Assembly (NCBI GenBank): GCA_029532415.1
Contig: JAQOTA010000017.1
Span: forward strand, 372,001 to 436,000
Origin: Marasmius tenuissimus
Lineage: Eukaryota; Basidiomycota; Agaricomycetes; Agaricales; Marasmiaceae
Reading direction: 5' to 3'
DNA length: 64,000 bases
Positions 14,401 to 27,539 of this stretch are shown here, in pieces. Numbering within the stretch: position 1 is the stretch's first letter; the number at the start of each line of letters is the position of its first letter. A program made the position numbers and the translations under genes. Under the pieces are notes generated by a model, which saw nothing but the letters and a program-made list of their open reading frames with translations, was not told the DNA's origin and did no database searches.

Positions 14401-17400
14401 CAGCTCATAGAGTCCGTACGTTCCCCAAAGTTTGACAAGAACGTTGGTAGGAAGGCAGCAGCGCTGATCAACGCTTCTATCGCGTTGGTCCTTACTCTGC
14501 GCAATGCATGTGCTTCAACAGCTCGCGAAATTCGGGAACCTTTCGCGACCTCTCAAATAACATCGTTATTGTCCCCTTTCTTGAAGGTCAGTCGCGTAGT
14601 TCTTGGTAGTAGCGTTGCGAGCTAAACCTGAACAGGACACACTAATTGATGGTGATCCTGTCCTTCGGGCGGCGAGCAGTGAATCGATTGGGCGATTGGC
14701 TAGCCTCGCTGGAAGCAACTTCTTCACGACACAAATTACCTCCCTGGTGGAGCAGGTTGTTAGCAACCGTGACCCTTATGCCCGATCTGGATGTGCCCTT
14801 GCATTCGGTTCCATCTACGGTCATGTCGGTGGACTTGCAGGCGGATCTCTCTTGAAGACTATAGTGAACATTCTGATGTCACTGAGCAACGACACGCACC
14901 CGGTCGTGCACTTCTGGGCCTTGAAAGCTCTGGCTCGCGTCGTAAACGCGGCAAGCTTGTCTTATTCTCCATATGTTTCAAGCACGCTAGGCATGTTATT
15001 AAAGGTGTACTCGACAAACGCACACGAGCCCGAAGGTGGCCCGCTGTTGAATGCCAATCTAGGCGGAGATCACCCTGCCTATCAAGTTATGGCACAGATC
15101 ATAGACGCGGTTATCAACGTTCTTGGGCCCGACATGCAGGAGTCGGTGAAGACGAGAGCGCTCATTCTCAATCTTGTAAACAACTTCTTCCTGGAAGATG
15201 ACGAGGGTATTCGGGTGGAAGCAATCAAATGCTTCCAGCATTTCCTCATGTTCGCTCCGGAACACGTCGATATCCCAGACCTCGTCAACAGCTTCCGCGC
15301 CAACCTTGCTTCGCCGCGCCGGCCACTCAAGGTCGCGTCTATCAACGCACTTTACCAGCTTGTGCAAAAGGATGCCCTTGCGATGTCCAAGCTTGGAGGG
15401 GACAGACTTGTGGAAGATCTTTTCGGCATGTTGGATGACGATTCCTCTGTGGAAGGTGTGCGGAACGTCATAACGAGTTGGCTACAGCAGACTGTGATAT
15501 ACAATCCATCTGCATGGATTGATCTTTGCCAACGGATCATGGCTCGGACAACTGCTTCTCAGCAAGTGGCTGATGCAGCCTCAGGAACGAATAGCCGTGA
15601 CGACGAAGGCGAATCTTTGAACATCGGCGGTCAAGATGGCGGAAGGAGCAGGTTGACCTCTCGCTGGAGAACGCAGTTGTTCGCTCTCCAATGTCTCCAC
15701 TCTATCTGTAACATTGTGTCGAGAAGCGGCAGAAGGGAGCACCTGGATGTCTTTTACGCCAAAAGTCGCGAGATTCCAACATCAGGGCTTTTGGTCACCC
15801 GCGTAGGAGATCTTATAAAGATGGCCTTCACAGCTTCTACTGCTTACGTAACAGAGATTCGTCTCGAAGGTCTTGTAGTTCTGCGGGATGTCATTCAGGC
15901 AAGTGCGACGTTTGGAACACGATACCTTGAAAGTGACGCAAATTATCTGCAGGTATTCAGCACATCTCCAGATCCCGCGTTCGAGGACTCCCTTCTTTTG
16001 GAACAGCACCAGGCTCCAATAACAGCCGCTTTGACACCAGCCTTTTCTTCCGACTCGACACCCGAAATCTTAGCGTCCGCTGTACACGCATGTGCGGTAT
16101 TCGTCGGCTGTGGTGTGGTGAAGGACGTCTCAAGAATGGGCCGCATTCTTAAGCTCTTAACGTCGGCACTCGAACAGTCGAAGGGTAGGTGTTTACCTGT
16201 TCTGCACGGCAGCGTGCTCACTTTTCCTGTCATAGAGTCTGGCATGGTGTCCCTCGGAGAGGCGGGAGAGCTGAGCCCCAACGCGTCGGCGATGTTGAGG
16301 ATATCTATCTTATCAGCGTGGGCCCAATTGGAAGTCGCCAGTTATCAGCAACAGTACCTCGTTGCGGTCGTCAAGCCCCATCGAGCGACGTTAGCGTCCA
16401 TGTGGATTGCGGCACTGCGCGATTACGCGAGTATCAGGATCGACTCTGAATCCTTGCAAGACACGTCCGCAAGCACTCTCGACTCCTACTCGAGCCTGGG
16501 TAAAGAAGTGCTCCTTCCTGTACGTGTTGTCGGTCGTCACTGTAGTCGCGGTACTCACATCTCAGCTTGTTGCAGTACTATTCCAGCTCATGGGCGCTCA
16601 TTCTGCAGGCCGTGGCTGCCGCTATGCGAGCCGGAGATCCCAGCGTTCTTGCTGCAATGGATGGGAAAGAACCCAGTGCCAAAGATCAAAAAGAGAATAC
16701 AGTCAAACCGCGGGACGAGCCTGCCTTGTTCTTCTATGTGATTTTTGGCCTAGTCTACGAAGCGTTGGCTGCCTCGACATCGGATTCTACCAATTCTGCC
16801 AGTCGACAGGCATCGATGGGTGCCGCTTTGGGCACTCTCAAGAGCTTAGTCCGACCCGAATATGCCGGAAAGGCGATCCTAGAGCCCACAATTTTCGATG
16901 AATTCATCAGTGTCTGTTATCGGATTGCCATGACTGAATCGGCAGCTTTCCAGATTCACCTGATCGAAGTCCTTGCTGCGTTTGCATCAACTCAAGATAG
17001 CAGGTAACAATCAAGTATCTTTACTTCGTTTTCAATCTCTCATCTTGTACCGTGCAGTGACTCCGAGTTGATAACGGCAAACTCACCTCGTTCACATTGC
17101 CTCAGGATCTGTGCTCATATCGTTCGGAATTCGACGTCGTCCTCGCGTACGTCGGCTGTCCGTGAGTCCCCATCTCCTGTGCCCTGCACTGATAATGGTC
17201 TGATAACGGTGTTCGCTGTAGAGGGGAATGCAGCTGATTGTTTCAAAATGATCCAGACCGCCTTTGCCGCATTCTTGGCTGTTGCATCCTCGACGAACAC
17301 CTCCCTCAGGGAAGATGTCCGGGCAGTCGGAGTTCTCCTTTACAGCGGTATGAAAATATTTGTCATGCCCACTGCCTTACTAATGTTCCAGGAAAGAGAT

Positions 17401-18379
17401 ACTGAAGGACGAGTCACCGGAAATTGACCTAGCTGGGCCGACCTTCCCGTCCTTAAAGGCCCTCTTGGATCTTCCTCGTACCTCGGCACGGAACTCGTCG
17501 GAAAGATACCAGAAACTCATACACGGGCTACTGTCTGACTGCCTACGCAACGTAGACGAGATGAGGTACAGTTTGTGAACCACTACCCTGGTAACAACTA
17601 CTCACCACGTACAGGGGGCGGGAGGGCGTAGCCTGCACGAAGAAAGTGAAGAACAACCTATTGGCGACGGTCCTCGTATTGACTAGCATACCGCCGAGTG
17701 TGAAGGTCAGCGAAGCCGTCGTTGAGCATTGTTGCTTCCTTATCTCCCAGAGGGTCCTTGAATTAGGAGATGTAGGTCCCAACTTCATTCCGCCGAGCAT
17801 CGCTAACTCCGTGGTAGGCCACGCTGAATGCAGTCCACTGCGCCAAAACCTTGATTACCGCCTCGACGTCAGGAAACGGAGTGCTGAGATACTGTGTCAA
17901 GCTACTTCTTCCCGCTCTGGTCGAGTACATTGCTAAAATGGCGCCACGTGTAAAAGATGGATCTATCACAGAAAGCCATTCGTCTGCCATCGGGGAAATC
18001 TGGAAAGCCTTCTTTGCTTTCTTCTCATCTTTAGAAGAAGCGGATAGTGAGCTTTCTGTCAACGGGTTTTTCCAATTAAAGCGCCTATTAACATATGAAT
18101 TCATCAGGAACTCGATTATTGGCCGTATTCTTACCAACAATCGCCCTGCTCCTATCGGATTCTCAGAGCTCGTCGGCCCCAATCATCACACTGAGCATCA
18201 AGCAACTCCTAGCCTACGCTACATCCTCTCCTGCTTCGTTCAAGGACGCGACAGGGAAGCTAGACGCGCCTACACGAGAACTACTGGAGCAATCGATACG
18301 AAAAGCCCTTGGAAACACAACGACGGCAACCGGCGCTCAACAAGCGTCGAAGCCGCAGATATCCTTGCGATCATTTTAG
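11408..18379 (+). CDS. LAA1: Laa1/HEATR5-type HEAT-repeat protein (AP-1 accessory)
   Basis: Eighteen exons (11408-11446, 11505-11588, 11642-11865, 11919-11967, 12018-12077, 12131-12286, 12347-13063, 13119-14162, 14212-14586, 14636-16184, 16236-16519, 16576-17003, 17058-17161, 17222-17347, 17397-17565, 17615-17771, 17818-18046, 18108-18379) give 2021 residues. Family members are large all-helical HEAT scaffolds that bind the clathrin adaptor AP-1 and help Golgi/endosome transport. Diagnostic blocks include the N-terminal YLFQWLSSTEK, NRDPYARSGCALAFG, HPVVHFWALKALARV, FAPEHVDIPDLV and VRNVITSWLQQTV. HEAT-like helical pairs run through the whole chain. Acidic/Lys-rich loops occur near residue 240. 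The junctions around 11447-11504, 14163-14211 and 17348-17396 are the least certain; they were chosen for frame and family match. The gene is divergent from PRP43. Confidence 0.88.
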
Positions 18380-18791
18380 CCACATTTTAGCGCGTGTGTC
18401 AGAAGTCCGTACGTGACATGTATAGATCTTTTCTCATCGTGTATTTCACTTGATCCAATAATCATGCTTTACGTCGCCGCGTTCACTCACCCCCACTTAC
18501 TAACCGACTCACCAGCCGCGTAACCGCGTTCAACGAGGTCCAACGATGCTTCCTAAAATAGAAAGGTGGCCAGGCCTTACTAAGACCCGGCTATCCGGCG
18601 ACCACATTTCACACATGTTAGCCGGTGACTTACCTTTTTTTCTTCATCTTTGTTCCAAGGTCCATCCTTGGGGGCCTGGCTCTGAAAGAAAAAAATTATA
18701 AAATAGTCCATACGCGATAATTCAGTCATAGGCCCAGTTTTCTTTATCGCCTTCACCTCTCCTCCCTTCCTCCTCACGCCCACTTCCCTCA
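18380..18791. other. Intergenic region between LAA1 and the MFS gene
   Basis: This 412-bp stretch is the promoter of the downstream transporter. A run of pyrimidines precedes the ATG at 18792. No gene was seen. Confidence 0.4.
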
Positions 18792-20957
18792 ATGGCCGCG
18801 AGCTCAAGATCCTCGGTAACAATGCTCGATACATCGGTGGGTACTCCCACAAGAGAGCCTATAGACGCCCCTGCAGCCCTCTCGATGTCCTTGGCGAGAG
18901 AGATAGAGAGAGACGAGAACAGGATCACTGCCTATGGAGGGAACGATGTTAGGGATCCCGAGCCCGAGCCCGAAGAAATCCCTTCGATGAAGGAGAAGAA
19001 CATGGTGACATGGGATGGAGATGACGACCCGGCAAATCCACAGAACTGGTCAGTAGCGAGGAAGTGGCTCATAACAGCCGTCTGCATAACGATGTGTCTC
19101 TCTGTGTAAGTGGTCTTGTATACTAGATTATCGTGTGACTTCTCACCTTGGAATTTACTCCGACAGGTCATTCGCCTCTTCTGCTCCAGCCTCTGCTACA
19201 GCACGACTTATTCGCGAATTTCACATCAACTCAGAAACATCTTACGCCAATGTGACGGTCTACTTGCTGGGGTTCATGTTCGGGGTGTGTATTCACGTAC
19301 CCACATCAGTCGAAAGGGAAAGTCTAACTATCAATCGCCTTTTTAGCCCGTACTATGGGGTCCTGGGAGCGAGATATGGGGCCGACAGAGAATTCTGAGG
19401 GCTACCACTGTCTGCTTCACACTATTCCACCTTGGACAAGCACTCGGAAAGAACATCGAGACGTATCTAATCACGCGTTTCTTCTGTGGATTCTTTGGCG
19501 TAGCGCCTTTGACTGTCTGTGGAGGTATGTTCTGTCACTAATATCGATCTCTCCCGGCTCTCATTCTCCCCGCTATTAGGTGTCATTGTCGACATCTGGC
19601 CTGTTCTGGGCAGAGGGCTGGCCACCAGTCTGTTCTCGGCGACCATATTTATCGGACCTGTAGCCGGACCCATCGTTGGTGGATAGTAAGTCTTTCCAAC
19701 TTTTTTCCTTGACCGTCGGCTTATCACATCCTCTAGTATCTCTCAAAGCAATACGGTTTCCTGGCGATGGATTATTTGGATCATGATGATCTTTGCCGGC
19801 GTCGGTGCCTTCGCCTCATGGACTCTTCTCCCAGAGACCTATGCACCTATACTCTTGCTTCGCAAGGCTCAACGGCTCAGGAAACAAGATCCTGAAGGAA
19901 CACGAAACCTCTACGCAGAACACGAGAACACCGACTTCTCTATTCGAGGGATTATCCACCGCACGATCGTTCGATCATTCCAGATGCTTGCACAGGAGCC
20001 TATCCTACTCTTGATCACTATCTACATGTCGCTGACATACGGCGTTTTGTATGCTCGTAAGTGTGTCTAGGGTTGTTTATTACGGAGTCATTGCTGATAT
20101 CACCCGCAGTTTTCCAAGCCTTGCCCTTGATCTTCATGAAGACCCGGGGATTTACTATCGGGCAAAGTGGATTGATCTTCATTGGAGTGGGTATTGGGAC
20201 CACGCTTGGGTCGATCATCAACCACTTGTGCTCGTTACATTATCCCAAGCTCGTACAAAAGTGGAAAGGGTTCCCTCCCCCGGAGCAACGGCTTTTCGGC
20301 GCTATGATCGGTGCTCCAGCACTCGTCATTGGTGGCTTCTGGCTTGGATGGACGGGCGAATATTCTAGTGTTCACTGGGCTGTCCCCGCTGTGGCAACAG
20401 TATTCATTGGGATGGGGATTTCGCTCATTTTCATCAGCTTCTTTGTAAGTACCTGCTCAATAGTTTGCTGCTTTCATAGCTGACCTCGTCAACAGAGCTT
20501 CCTTGTGGACACGTATCTGTAAGATACTACCTTCTTTCCCACCGATTGACACGCTAATGCTATCTTGCAGGATGTACGCCGCCTCTGCTTTCTCTGCAAA
20601 TACCGTCGTCCGGTCTCTGGTGGGAGCCGCATTCCCGTTATTCACGACTCAGATGTTCAACGGCGTACGTACTTGTCATACGCGTCTGGCCACCGAAACT
20701 GACACTTTTTTGTTCTGATAGATGGGTATCAACTGGGCTTGCACCCTCATCTCTCTTGTAGCGTTGGTCCTCGCACCGAGTCCCTTCCTATTCTACAAGT
20801 ACGGCCCACGTATCAGGTCCCGCAGCAAATTCGCTCCTTGCATCGTGAGTGTTGACATCGCAGAACATTGATTGACCGGGCATTTCTAACTCCTGTCCAG
20901 GACCTGAAGATAGCAGAACAGCTTCGTAGCGAAGCTTCAAGCCACGAAAAGGTTTAG
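18792..20957 (+). CDS. Major facilitator superfamily transporter, DHA1 drug:H+ antiporter type
   Basis: Ten exons (18792-19105, 19167-19284, 19347-19524, 19580-19685, 19737-20056, 20110-20444, 20496-20518, 20571-20664, 20722-20844, 20901-20957) encode 555 residues. A long acidic cytosolic N-tail of ~95 residues ends in the DHA1 signature WDGDDDPANPQNWS. About 12 membrane helices follow. Conserved pieces include the loop GSEIWGRQRIL, GFFGVAPLTVCGGVIVDIW and the helix-5 antiporter motif form FIGPVAGPIVGG, followed by SWRWIIWIMMIF and LPETYAPILL. Members export drugs, polyamines or other small molecules at the plasma membrane using the proton gradient. The substrate cannot be read from the sequence. 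Exon 7 is only 23 nt. No biosynthetic genes are adjacent, so a role in a metabolite cluster is not supported. Confidence 0.9.
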
Positions 20958-21408
20958 ATTAGATCTTAAAACGGACCCAACTGCATACTTTACACATTTC
21001 CTGATTTCCTGGGTAGACTGAACGCGCGCCATGAGAATATAGACATTCCTTCACGTAGAATTCTGTAGCCATTAGCATATCCATAGAGTATAGCGATGTA
21101 GATACCACATCAGACAATCCTGAGAATCAAAACCTTTCAATCTGCGCATTATTTTCGGTGCCACAGCGGGAGCTAGGGCGGTGCTAATTCCGATGTGAGA
21201 ACTTTGACATCGTTCCTTTTACCAAATTGGGGCCTATATTCAATCGTCTCGAACGTTGCTGGCGGTGCCCCCGCTTTCCCTTTCACCGCTTCCCCTCGTC
21301 GAGCTCGAGCTTGCTTGATCTCTGACGTCCCTCAATTCCTCTCTTGTAATCTCTCGACTATATCTTATTTTTCTTCCTCTTCGTTCAATCCTAATTTCAG
21401 ACACAACA
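20958..21408. other. Intergenic region between the MFS and TPT-family genes
   Basis: This 451-bp stretch holds the MFS 3' end and the promoter of the next gene. Pyrimidine-rich sequence dominates the last 150 bp before the ATG at 21409. Nothing else was recognised. Confidence 0.4.
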
Positions 21409-23128
21409 ATGGCTCATCACCACCACCGCTCAATCGACACCAAACCAGGAATGAAGGAAGGATTTTGGGGGTCAGGCCGCCCATTACTTCCTATCAACGA
21501 AAAGGGCGCATGGAATGACATAGACGAAAAGCACAAACTTCGAAGTCCGAGCTCATTTGCAGGCCGTGTTTACGCACGGATGAAGAGATACACCTCACGA
21601 TACTGGTCGCGACGAGCAACCTCACCGATAATGACCTCCAAACCCTCCCTAACGACCTCACCCTCGATAGAGTCGTCGAACATCCGCTTCGTATTCTTAT
21701 GTGCATTGTGGTACATGTCGTCAGCAATGTCGTCGAATACGGGGAAGGCAATCTTCATGCAGTTCCGCTATCCTATCACCTTGACCTTCGTCCAATTTGG
21801 TTTCGTGGCCTTCTACTGCCTTTTGTTCATGTCGCCGGTCGTTCGGTTCTCTCGGTTCCGCTCACCTACCAAGGCAATTTTGAAGGATACATCGGTGATG
21901 GGCTTGTTTCAGGTTGGAGGGCACATCTTTTCCAGCATTGCTATCTCTCGCATACCAGTCAGCACCGTTCACACTATCAAGGTGCGTCATTCTACACTCA
22001 ATCAGAATAGAAAAATGTACTCATGGATTCTTTCAAAAGGCTCTGTCGCCTCTCTTCACCGTCGCAGCGTATGCATTACTGTTCGGTGTCAGTTACACGG
22101 CAAAGACGTACACCTCCCTACTACCACTTACCATAGGAGTCATGCTGGCATGCTCCTTCGACGTATCGGCCTCCAACGCAGTCGGACTTCTCTGTGCGTT
22201 TGGGTCCGCTCTCGTCTTTGTGAGCTCCAATATCTTTTTCAAAAAGATCATGCCTTCGAACTCTGGGGGCGGTCAAACCTCGCACAAGCTGGATAAAATC
22301 AACCTTCTGTTCTACTCCTCCAGCATGGCATTCTTGCTCATGATCCCCCTTTGGATGTATTACGACCTTCCCGTGTTCCTTTCATCGTCCACCCATGTGG
22401 CTCATCCTTCAGACGGCCATTCTACCCCGCACTCAGTCACTTACTACTTTGTGCTAAACGGAACGGTTCATTTCGCCCAGAATATCATCGCGTTCGTAAT
22501 CTTATCCTCCACCTCACCAGTCACCTACTCTATTGCATCGCTTATCAAGAGGGTTGCCGTGATATGCATCGCGATCTTGTGGTTCAACCAATCAGTACAT
22601 CCCGTGCAAGCCTTCGGTATCGTCTTGACGTTTGCCGGGTTGTACATGTACAACTCCGCCAAGGGCGATGTTGAGCGAGGCGAGAAGAAGATGAGGAGGG
22701 TAGAAGCGGCGAAGGATATGATGCTCCCGTCTACCAAGGCAGATGCGAGGATGATGGCAGGCGACGAGACTCCCCCCGAGTACACCGAAGTTCCACTCAG
22801 TCATGGCGGCGCGGAAACGACTGGCATGGGATTCGGTGGTACTGGAAGTCTTCACGGCAGGCCTAGAGGAGGATCACACTCTCACAGTCACCCCCCTCTG
22901 TCTGTCAGGATCACTCCACCAACCTTTGCGAATGTCAAAATCGCGCAAGACCCTGAGAGTCGCTCACCCGTTGACAGTTATCCTTCACCGCCCCTCTCAC
23001 AAGATTCGCCTCCCTCGAGAATGGTCGAGCTAGGCGAGGCTCGCGCGGGTGGATTCATTCAGTATGACAGCAAAGAATCCAACACTGGATACTTCCACCC
23101 ACCACGGACAACCAGTGTCGCCGCTTGA
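21409..23128 (+). CDS. Triose-phosphate/nucleotide-sugar transporter family protein (Sly41-like)
   Basis: Two exons (21409-21981, 22040-23128) give 553 residues. A cytosolic N-tail of ~95 residues, with a His-rich start (MAHHHHRS), precedes a drug/metabolite-transporter fold of about ten helices. Recognisable TPT blocks are RFVFLCALWYMSSAMSSNTGK (first helix), FPITLTFVQF-like YPITLTFVQF, SRIPVSTVHTIKALSPLFT, SFDVSASNAVGLLCAF, FVSSNIFFKK and SSTSPVTYSIASLIKR. The last ~130 residues are a disordered, Pro/Ser-rich cytosolic tail. The closest described relative I recognise is yeast Sly41, a Golgi/ER multicopy suppressor of Ypt1 loss. The substrate is unknown. The long tails at both ends are longer than in most TPT proteins. 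The gene converges on the 1088-residue paralogue A. Confidence 0.85.
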
Positions 23129-23673
23129 TTTCGATCTCGGCGGTCAGTCTGCCACCCTTTTTTATTTGTTAAATTTTGAGTGTGAAGGGGAGATTACATA
23201 ACTCAACTAGTCATTTGCAATACCATTACCTCTGGATCATTCGTACCGTTTCCCCTTTTCTCCTTGTGTTGTTTTTTTCCCCCGCCTTATTCTACCTCAC
23301 TGACATATTTTCCACAATTCCTTATCCGGACTGCCTGTCTTTTCGTGTGGACCTCTATAAGTTATCTGCATGTGCTCTCGAAAACAATCTAGACGTTACA
23401 TATGACTTTGAGCCGCCCCGGTCTAAACTTTACTTTGAGGTTTGGGCGTTCTGAAGCACATTCATTGTCTGCGGAACTTACTTCGTACGTAGACCATCGA
23501 TTAATGCCTGACCAGCTCCCTCGCCGATGGTCGCGGGGAACGTGTTGTCCCCCCACTGTCCGATCCCCCGATACATACCGACGACACCGACAAGTGACGC
23601 CGTTGTGGGTCGATTGAACAACTAGTCGACTACATATACAGTCCAACTTGGCAGGACCCGCCACCTTTTAAAG
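23129..23673. other. Convergent intergenic region
   Basis: This 545-bp stretch lies between the stop codons of the TPT-family gene and paralogue A. It must contain both 3' ends. No gene, repeat or RNA was recognised. Confidence 0.4.
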
Positions 23674-26600
23674 TTACCTCCTTTCCTCAAACAGCACTAA
23701 CGGAAGACCCCTCAACCTCACAACATCGCCGTGGAGGAAATCGTCCGGATCAAAAGATTTCGACAGCCGAATCCTAGCCTCATAGCTGCCACCCTTCCCC
23801 ACATCGAGTGCGAGTTGTAGAGGTCCTTCGTCTTCAGATTGCCTCGGCTCTGCCGAGACAGAATTCCATTCAACCTCCGTATCAGCCTTATACCGGCTGA
23901 TCACCTCGACGCCATCTGCGCTGTAAGTTAGAGCGCTCTCAGGCTGTTGAGCAGCGCAGTTCAACTCCATGGTAACACGACCGGGTGACGGGGCGTAAAA
24001 TAGAACGAGACACTCCATCCGACCGTCATGGAATAGAATGTCTTGACCGTCTGCTGTCATCGTCTTTTGAGGAGCGGCAGGCTCATCGGTGAAGTGCCTT
24101 TCCTGCATGGATAGGAGTACTGTTACAAAGTTGCTGTCCAGCTGGTCGGTCATGAATGGATCCTCTGGCTCGAATCCGACGAGGTACTGGAAATCACTGC
24201 TGTGACTCTCTGCCCGCGTACTCCAGGCTTTACGGTTCTCGGATACGTGCCTTTGAAGTTCCTCGATTTCATTGTTATCGGCCAAGTGCGGACAGGCGAT
24301 AGATATGATATTCTGATGTTTATCGAGGATATCATGCAGAACTTTGGGCAGTTCGGGATATGGTTCAACCTCCGTAACATGGAGAGTAGTGAACTGGCCT
24401 ATTGTATCTGGCAAAGAAGCCAATCGCCTAAGAAATTCCTTTGCGTGGGAGCCATCCGAAGGTTCTGGACGTAGCTGTAGTGCGCACAGTGCGTTGCTCC
24501 GTTGTATTCCCTTGACATGGTAATCCGAGAACTCGACGAGAGCCAAGTACGGTTGGAGAAAACGAGCAGGGTCAGTTAACGGTCCGCCTCTCGTAGCAGC
24601 ATCGTAACCTCGCATCAGCAACGTCTTCAGTCTCAGCAGAGTGAGTTGAAACTCTAACTCGTATGCCTCCCGGTTGGCTGGTGTTTCAGAGGAAGCCCAC
24701 GCGCCCGAACATCGTGCCCAAATCCAGTTCATGGACCTATTCCCCAATGCGATATCGAACGACACGATGGGAGCTTGGACCTGTTCCAGTGGCTCTTGCA
24801 AGGTCCTGATGTGAGCCAGCATCCAATCCAACTTGACGACATCCCCCGACTCTCTCAGCAACTCAAGACCCGACTGAAGGTCGCTCCACAACGAGGACAA
24901 CATCCCCCATTCCCTTTCGGGCCATAGCAAATCTATCGCTTGTTTTTCATCAATCATCCGCGTGTTCATCGCATGAATCCATTCGGGGGCAAGACGCCGA
25001 GAAAGAGCAACATCGGAGACCATTCGAGCACTGGCGAACTCATGGTCTTTTCGACACAGCTCCATCTCCAAGATGGCAGTCTCCAGAAGGTAGAGGTATA
25101 ATCTGTGCATAACCCGCGCCGCGACATTCTCGTCCAAACGAACGGAATCGACGTATTGTCGGAAAGATTCTATTCTATCCACCATGAATTTCGATTTACG
25201 CTTCCAGCGCTGCATAGACGAGATGTATGCCTCATCGTGTGGCGTCAAGGTGCCAACCGTCTTCTGGTCGCCGACGGAGGAGTCTGACTGAGTGACATCG
25301 GTTCTCAAATCCCACTTCAAAATTAGAGTCGGCTGAGGTGGGCCAAAGAACTGTGCAGCAATACTCTGGGAATGACTACGAACTGTGTCGTAGACTTCAC
25401 GGGACAGCGCAAGGCTATCCTCCTTGATTACGCTCCCAAGCGTCACAAGGAGGGTAGTGGTGTTTGGAGGCGCCTGGTACGTAGACGAAACGGCCCAGGA
25501 GAATTCGTCGTTAAATATGAGACACCATGAAGCACGGGAATGAGCGAAGACCACTACGGTGATCAGGACTTTCTCCCCGCCAAGCCCGACGACGGCGTAG
25601 AGAAGAGAAGAGATATCATCGGCTCTGAAATGGTCGAGAGGGCCAGTGTACGATGTTGCAGTGCTCAGAAAATCGCTTTCCGGGTGTGCAATAAACATCA
25701 CTCCTTCGAAAGACGGAGTGTGCGTCAAATTATCGTAGAATGGAATCTGGGTGGGGGTAGTTATGAGCGGGAAATAAGGGACAGGGGCGCTTGGGTCAGG
25801 ACCCTTGGGACTACCATTGTCTTCATCGACGAGTGGAAGGGGAACCTCCTTGGCTGCGAGTCGCAGTGAAAGTTTTAATCCAGCGTTCTCATCCCACGAG
25901 GGGTTGGAGCCCCAAAGCGAAGTTCGGACTAGTGAAAGAAAGGTTTCCAGCCCAACCCACACATAGGGACCATGAGGTGCGTCTGACTTCCCGACAAGAT
26001 TGAAGCAGCCAATATAACCGGCCACGGTCATGGCCATGCCGACAGCAATGAGGACCTGATAAATTAGAAGAACCCAGTCAAAACCATATAAAGAAGCCGC
26101 CTCGTCCTCGTCGACTCTTTGAACTGGTAACTTCTCTCTATCCGGTATCAGAATTCTGGCTCGACGACCGAGCAAGTGCGTTCGTGCATCCATACTAGCT
26201 GGATAACAGGCGCTGAGTTTGTCTTCGAGATATCCATTTGACGTGGACGGGTCATGGTCAGGATTTCGCTTGTGGTACTTCATGAGGAGGAGTCGGGAGC
26301 GCACGATGTGACGTATTCGAAGCTGGAGAGCGAGCTGAACGAACACGACGCATAAAAATGAGCCCAAAGCTCGAAAAGCGGGAAATAACCAGCCGAGGGG
26401 ATCCTCCCAATGAGGGCTAATTAGGTAGAGGTAAGGGGTCAAGCTAATGAGTGACCCCAGTGCAGATGTCACTATCAACATGACATTCCACGTAAGAACG
26501 GGGGCAAAGGGTGTCTGAGCGGCGATTGAGATCTCGGGTAGCTATGTATAGGTATCGTCATCGTCACTCACCCTTTCTGCAAACGGAGTTTTCCAACCTG

Positions 26601-27058
26601 CCCACTCTACGCTGGACACAAGCTCAGGATCACCAATGTGTTTGTCGACCAAAAGATCACGGAAGCTGGCCTCAGCACCATATTCAACCTTCCCCTTCAC
26701 GATCGTGGCTAGAGAAGAAACGCTCCCAGGTGTAGTGAACCCGGCATCGCTAAGCCAGCGTGCACCGTGAAAAGGGCGCGAGATGGTTGCTAGAAGTGTA
26801 GCAAACGACGCTTTGACGATCCCCAGACTCCCGAAGATTGAGAGAGGAGTCGCTGCTGCATAGAGAAACCCTACATCGAGTGCAGAACCCACGTGCACCT
26901 CACATTGGTCTGTGCCCAACAGAGGAAGAAGAGCTGCTATATCCTGGATGCCACTTGACAAAGTATCAGCAAAACCCTGTGCAGAACCTGAGACCAGGCC
27001 GTGCTGAATGTTATTAGCGAGCACAACGGGTTTTGGACAAGTACCTGCCTTCTGCCAT
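23674..27058 (-). CDS. Unrecognised 1088-residue membrane protein, paralogue A
   Basis: Three exons (27049-27058, 26572-26987, 23674-26514) encode 1088 residues. I do not recognise a characterised family. The N-terminal ~145 residues contain SGIQDIAALLPLLGTDQCE and a hydrophobic stretch around VGFLYAAATPLSIFGSLG. Three clear membrane helices follow (VLTWNVMLIVTSALGSLISL, LFPAFRALGSFLCVVFVQLAL, LLIYQVLIAVGMAMTVAGYIG). A large soluble C-terminal part of ~830 residues includes helix-rich middle blocks and a beta-rich end (APSPGRVTMELNC, SYEARIRLSKSFDPDDF). Exon 1 is only 10 nt (ATG GCA GAA G) and its intron 26988-27048 starts with GC. The same 10-nt exon, GC donor and 416-nt second exon occur in paralogue B at 48250-51643, which supports the model. 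Strong conservation across exon 3 indicates that both are functional genes. Confidence 0.75.
26988..27048 (-). other. GC-AG intron 1 of paralogue A
   Basis: The minus-strand donor is GAAG/GCAGGT and the acceptor TCTCAG/GTTCT. The result reads MAEGSAQGFADTLSSG, parallel to MAEASTQDFADTLSSG in paralogue B. The GT four bases downstream does not keep the frame with any available acceptor. Confidence 0.7.
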
Positions 27059-27539
27059 CGTCACTGGAGGGAGATAGTGGACTGTGCTGGACTGTGGAAT
27101 TTCTGATTCGGGTTGCAAACCCACGCAATCAACCTGCAGTGGCAGCCGACGAAGCGGCTATCTCCTAGCGCATCCTCCAATCCCAATGGGCAGATCAAGT
27201 TGTTCACATCTCTTTATCAGACTGTTGAACAGCATACTCTGTACTATCACTGACCTGGTTCGAACAGGTCCACATCGTAACTCCCTAGGACAGACCATCA
27301 TAAATACTGCATTCAGAAATCAGAGGGCGCTGATGAGATTGGGTTGTGAACGTGTATGTAGAATGCGGTATAACGTAGTTAGAGGTGATGTGTGGCGTTG
27401 GTGCGGTCAAAAGCAGTCTCTGTCACATGTCACATGTCACGGGCGTACGGTACCAATTGTATATATAGTAATTATCATGAGATCATCCTCTGAAAACGAT
27501 TCGAGTTGCTTCTCTCCTCTTCTCCCTCAGGACCAAGGT
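27059..27539. other. Upstream region of paralogue A
   Basis: Holds the presumed promoter of the minus-strand paralogue A. A TATATATA run lies at 27459-27466, about 400 bp from its ATG, too far for a usual TATA box. A short CACATGT direct repeat lies near 27425. No gene was recognised. Confidence 0.35.

Noticed and set aside
18792..23128. A transporter-based metabolite gene cluster
   Set aside because: The MFS and TPT-family genes have no neighbouring synthase, P450 or methyltransferase; the surrounding genes are housekeeping.
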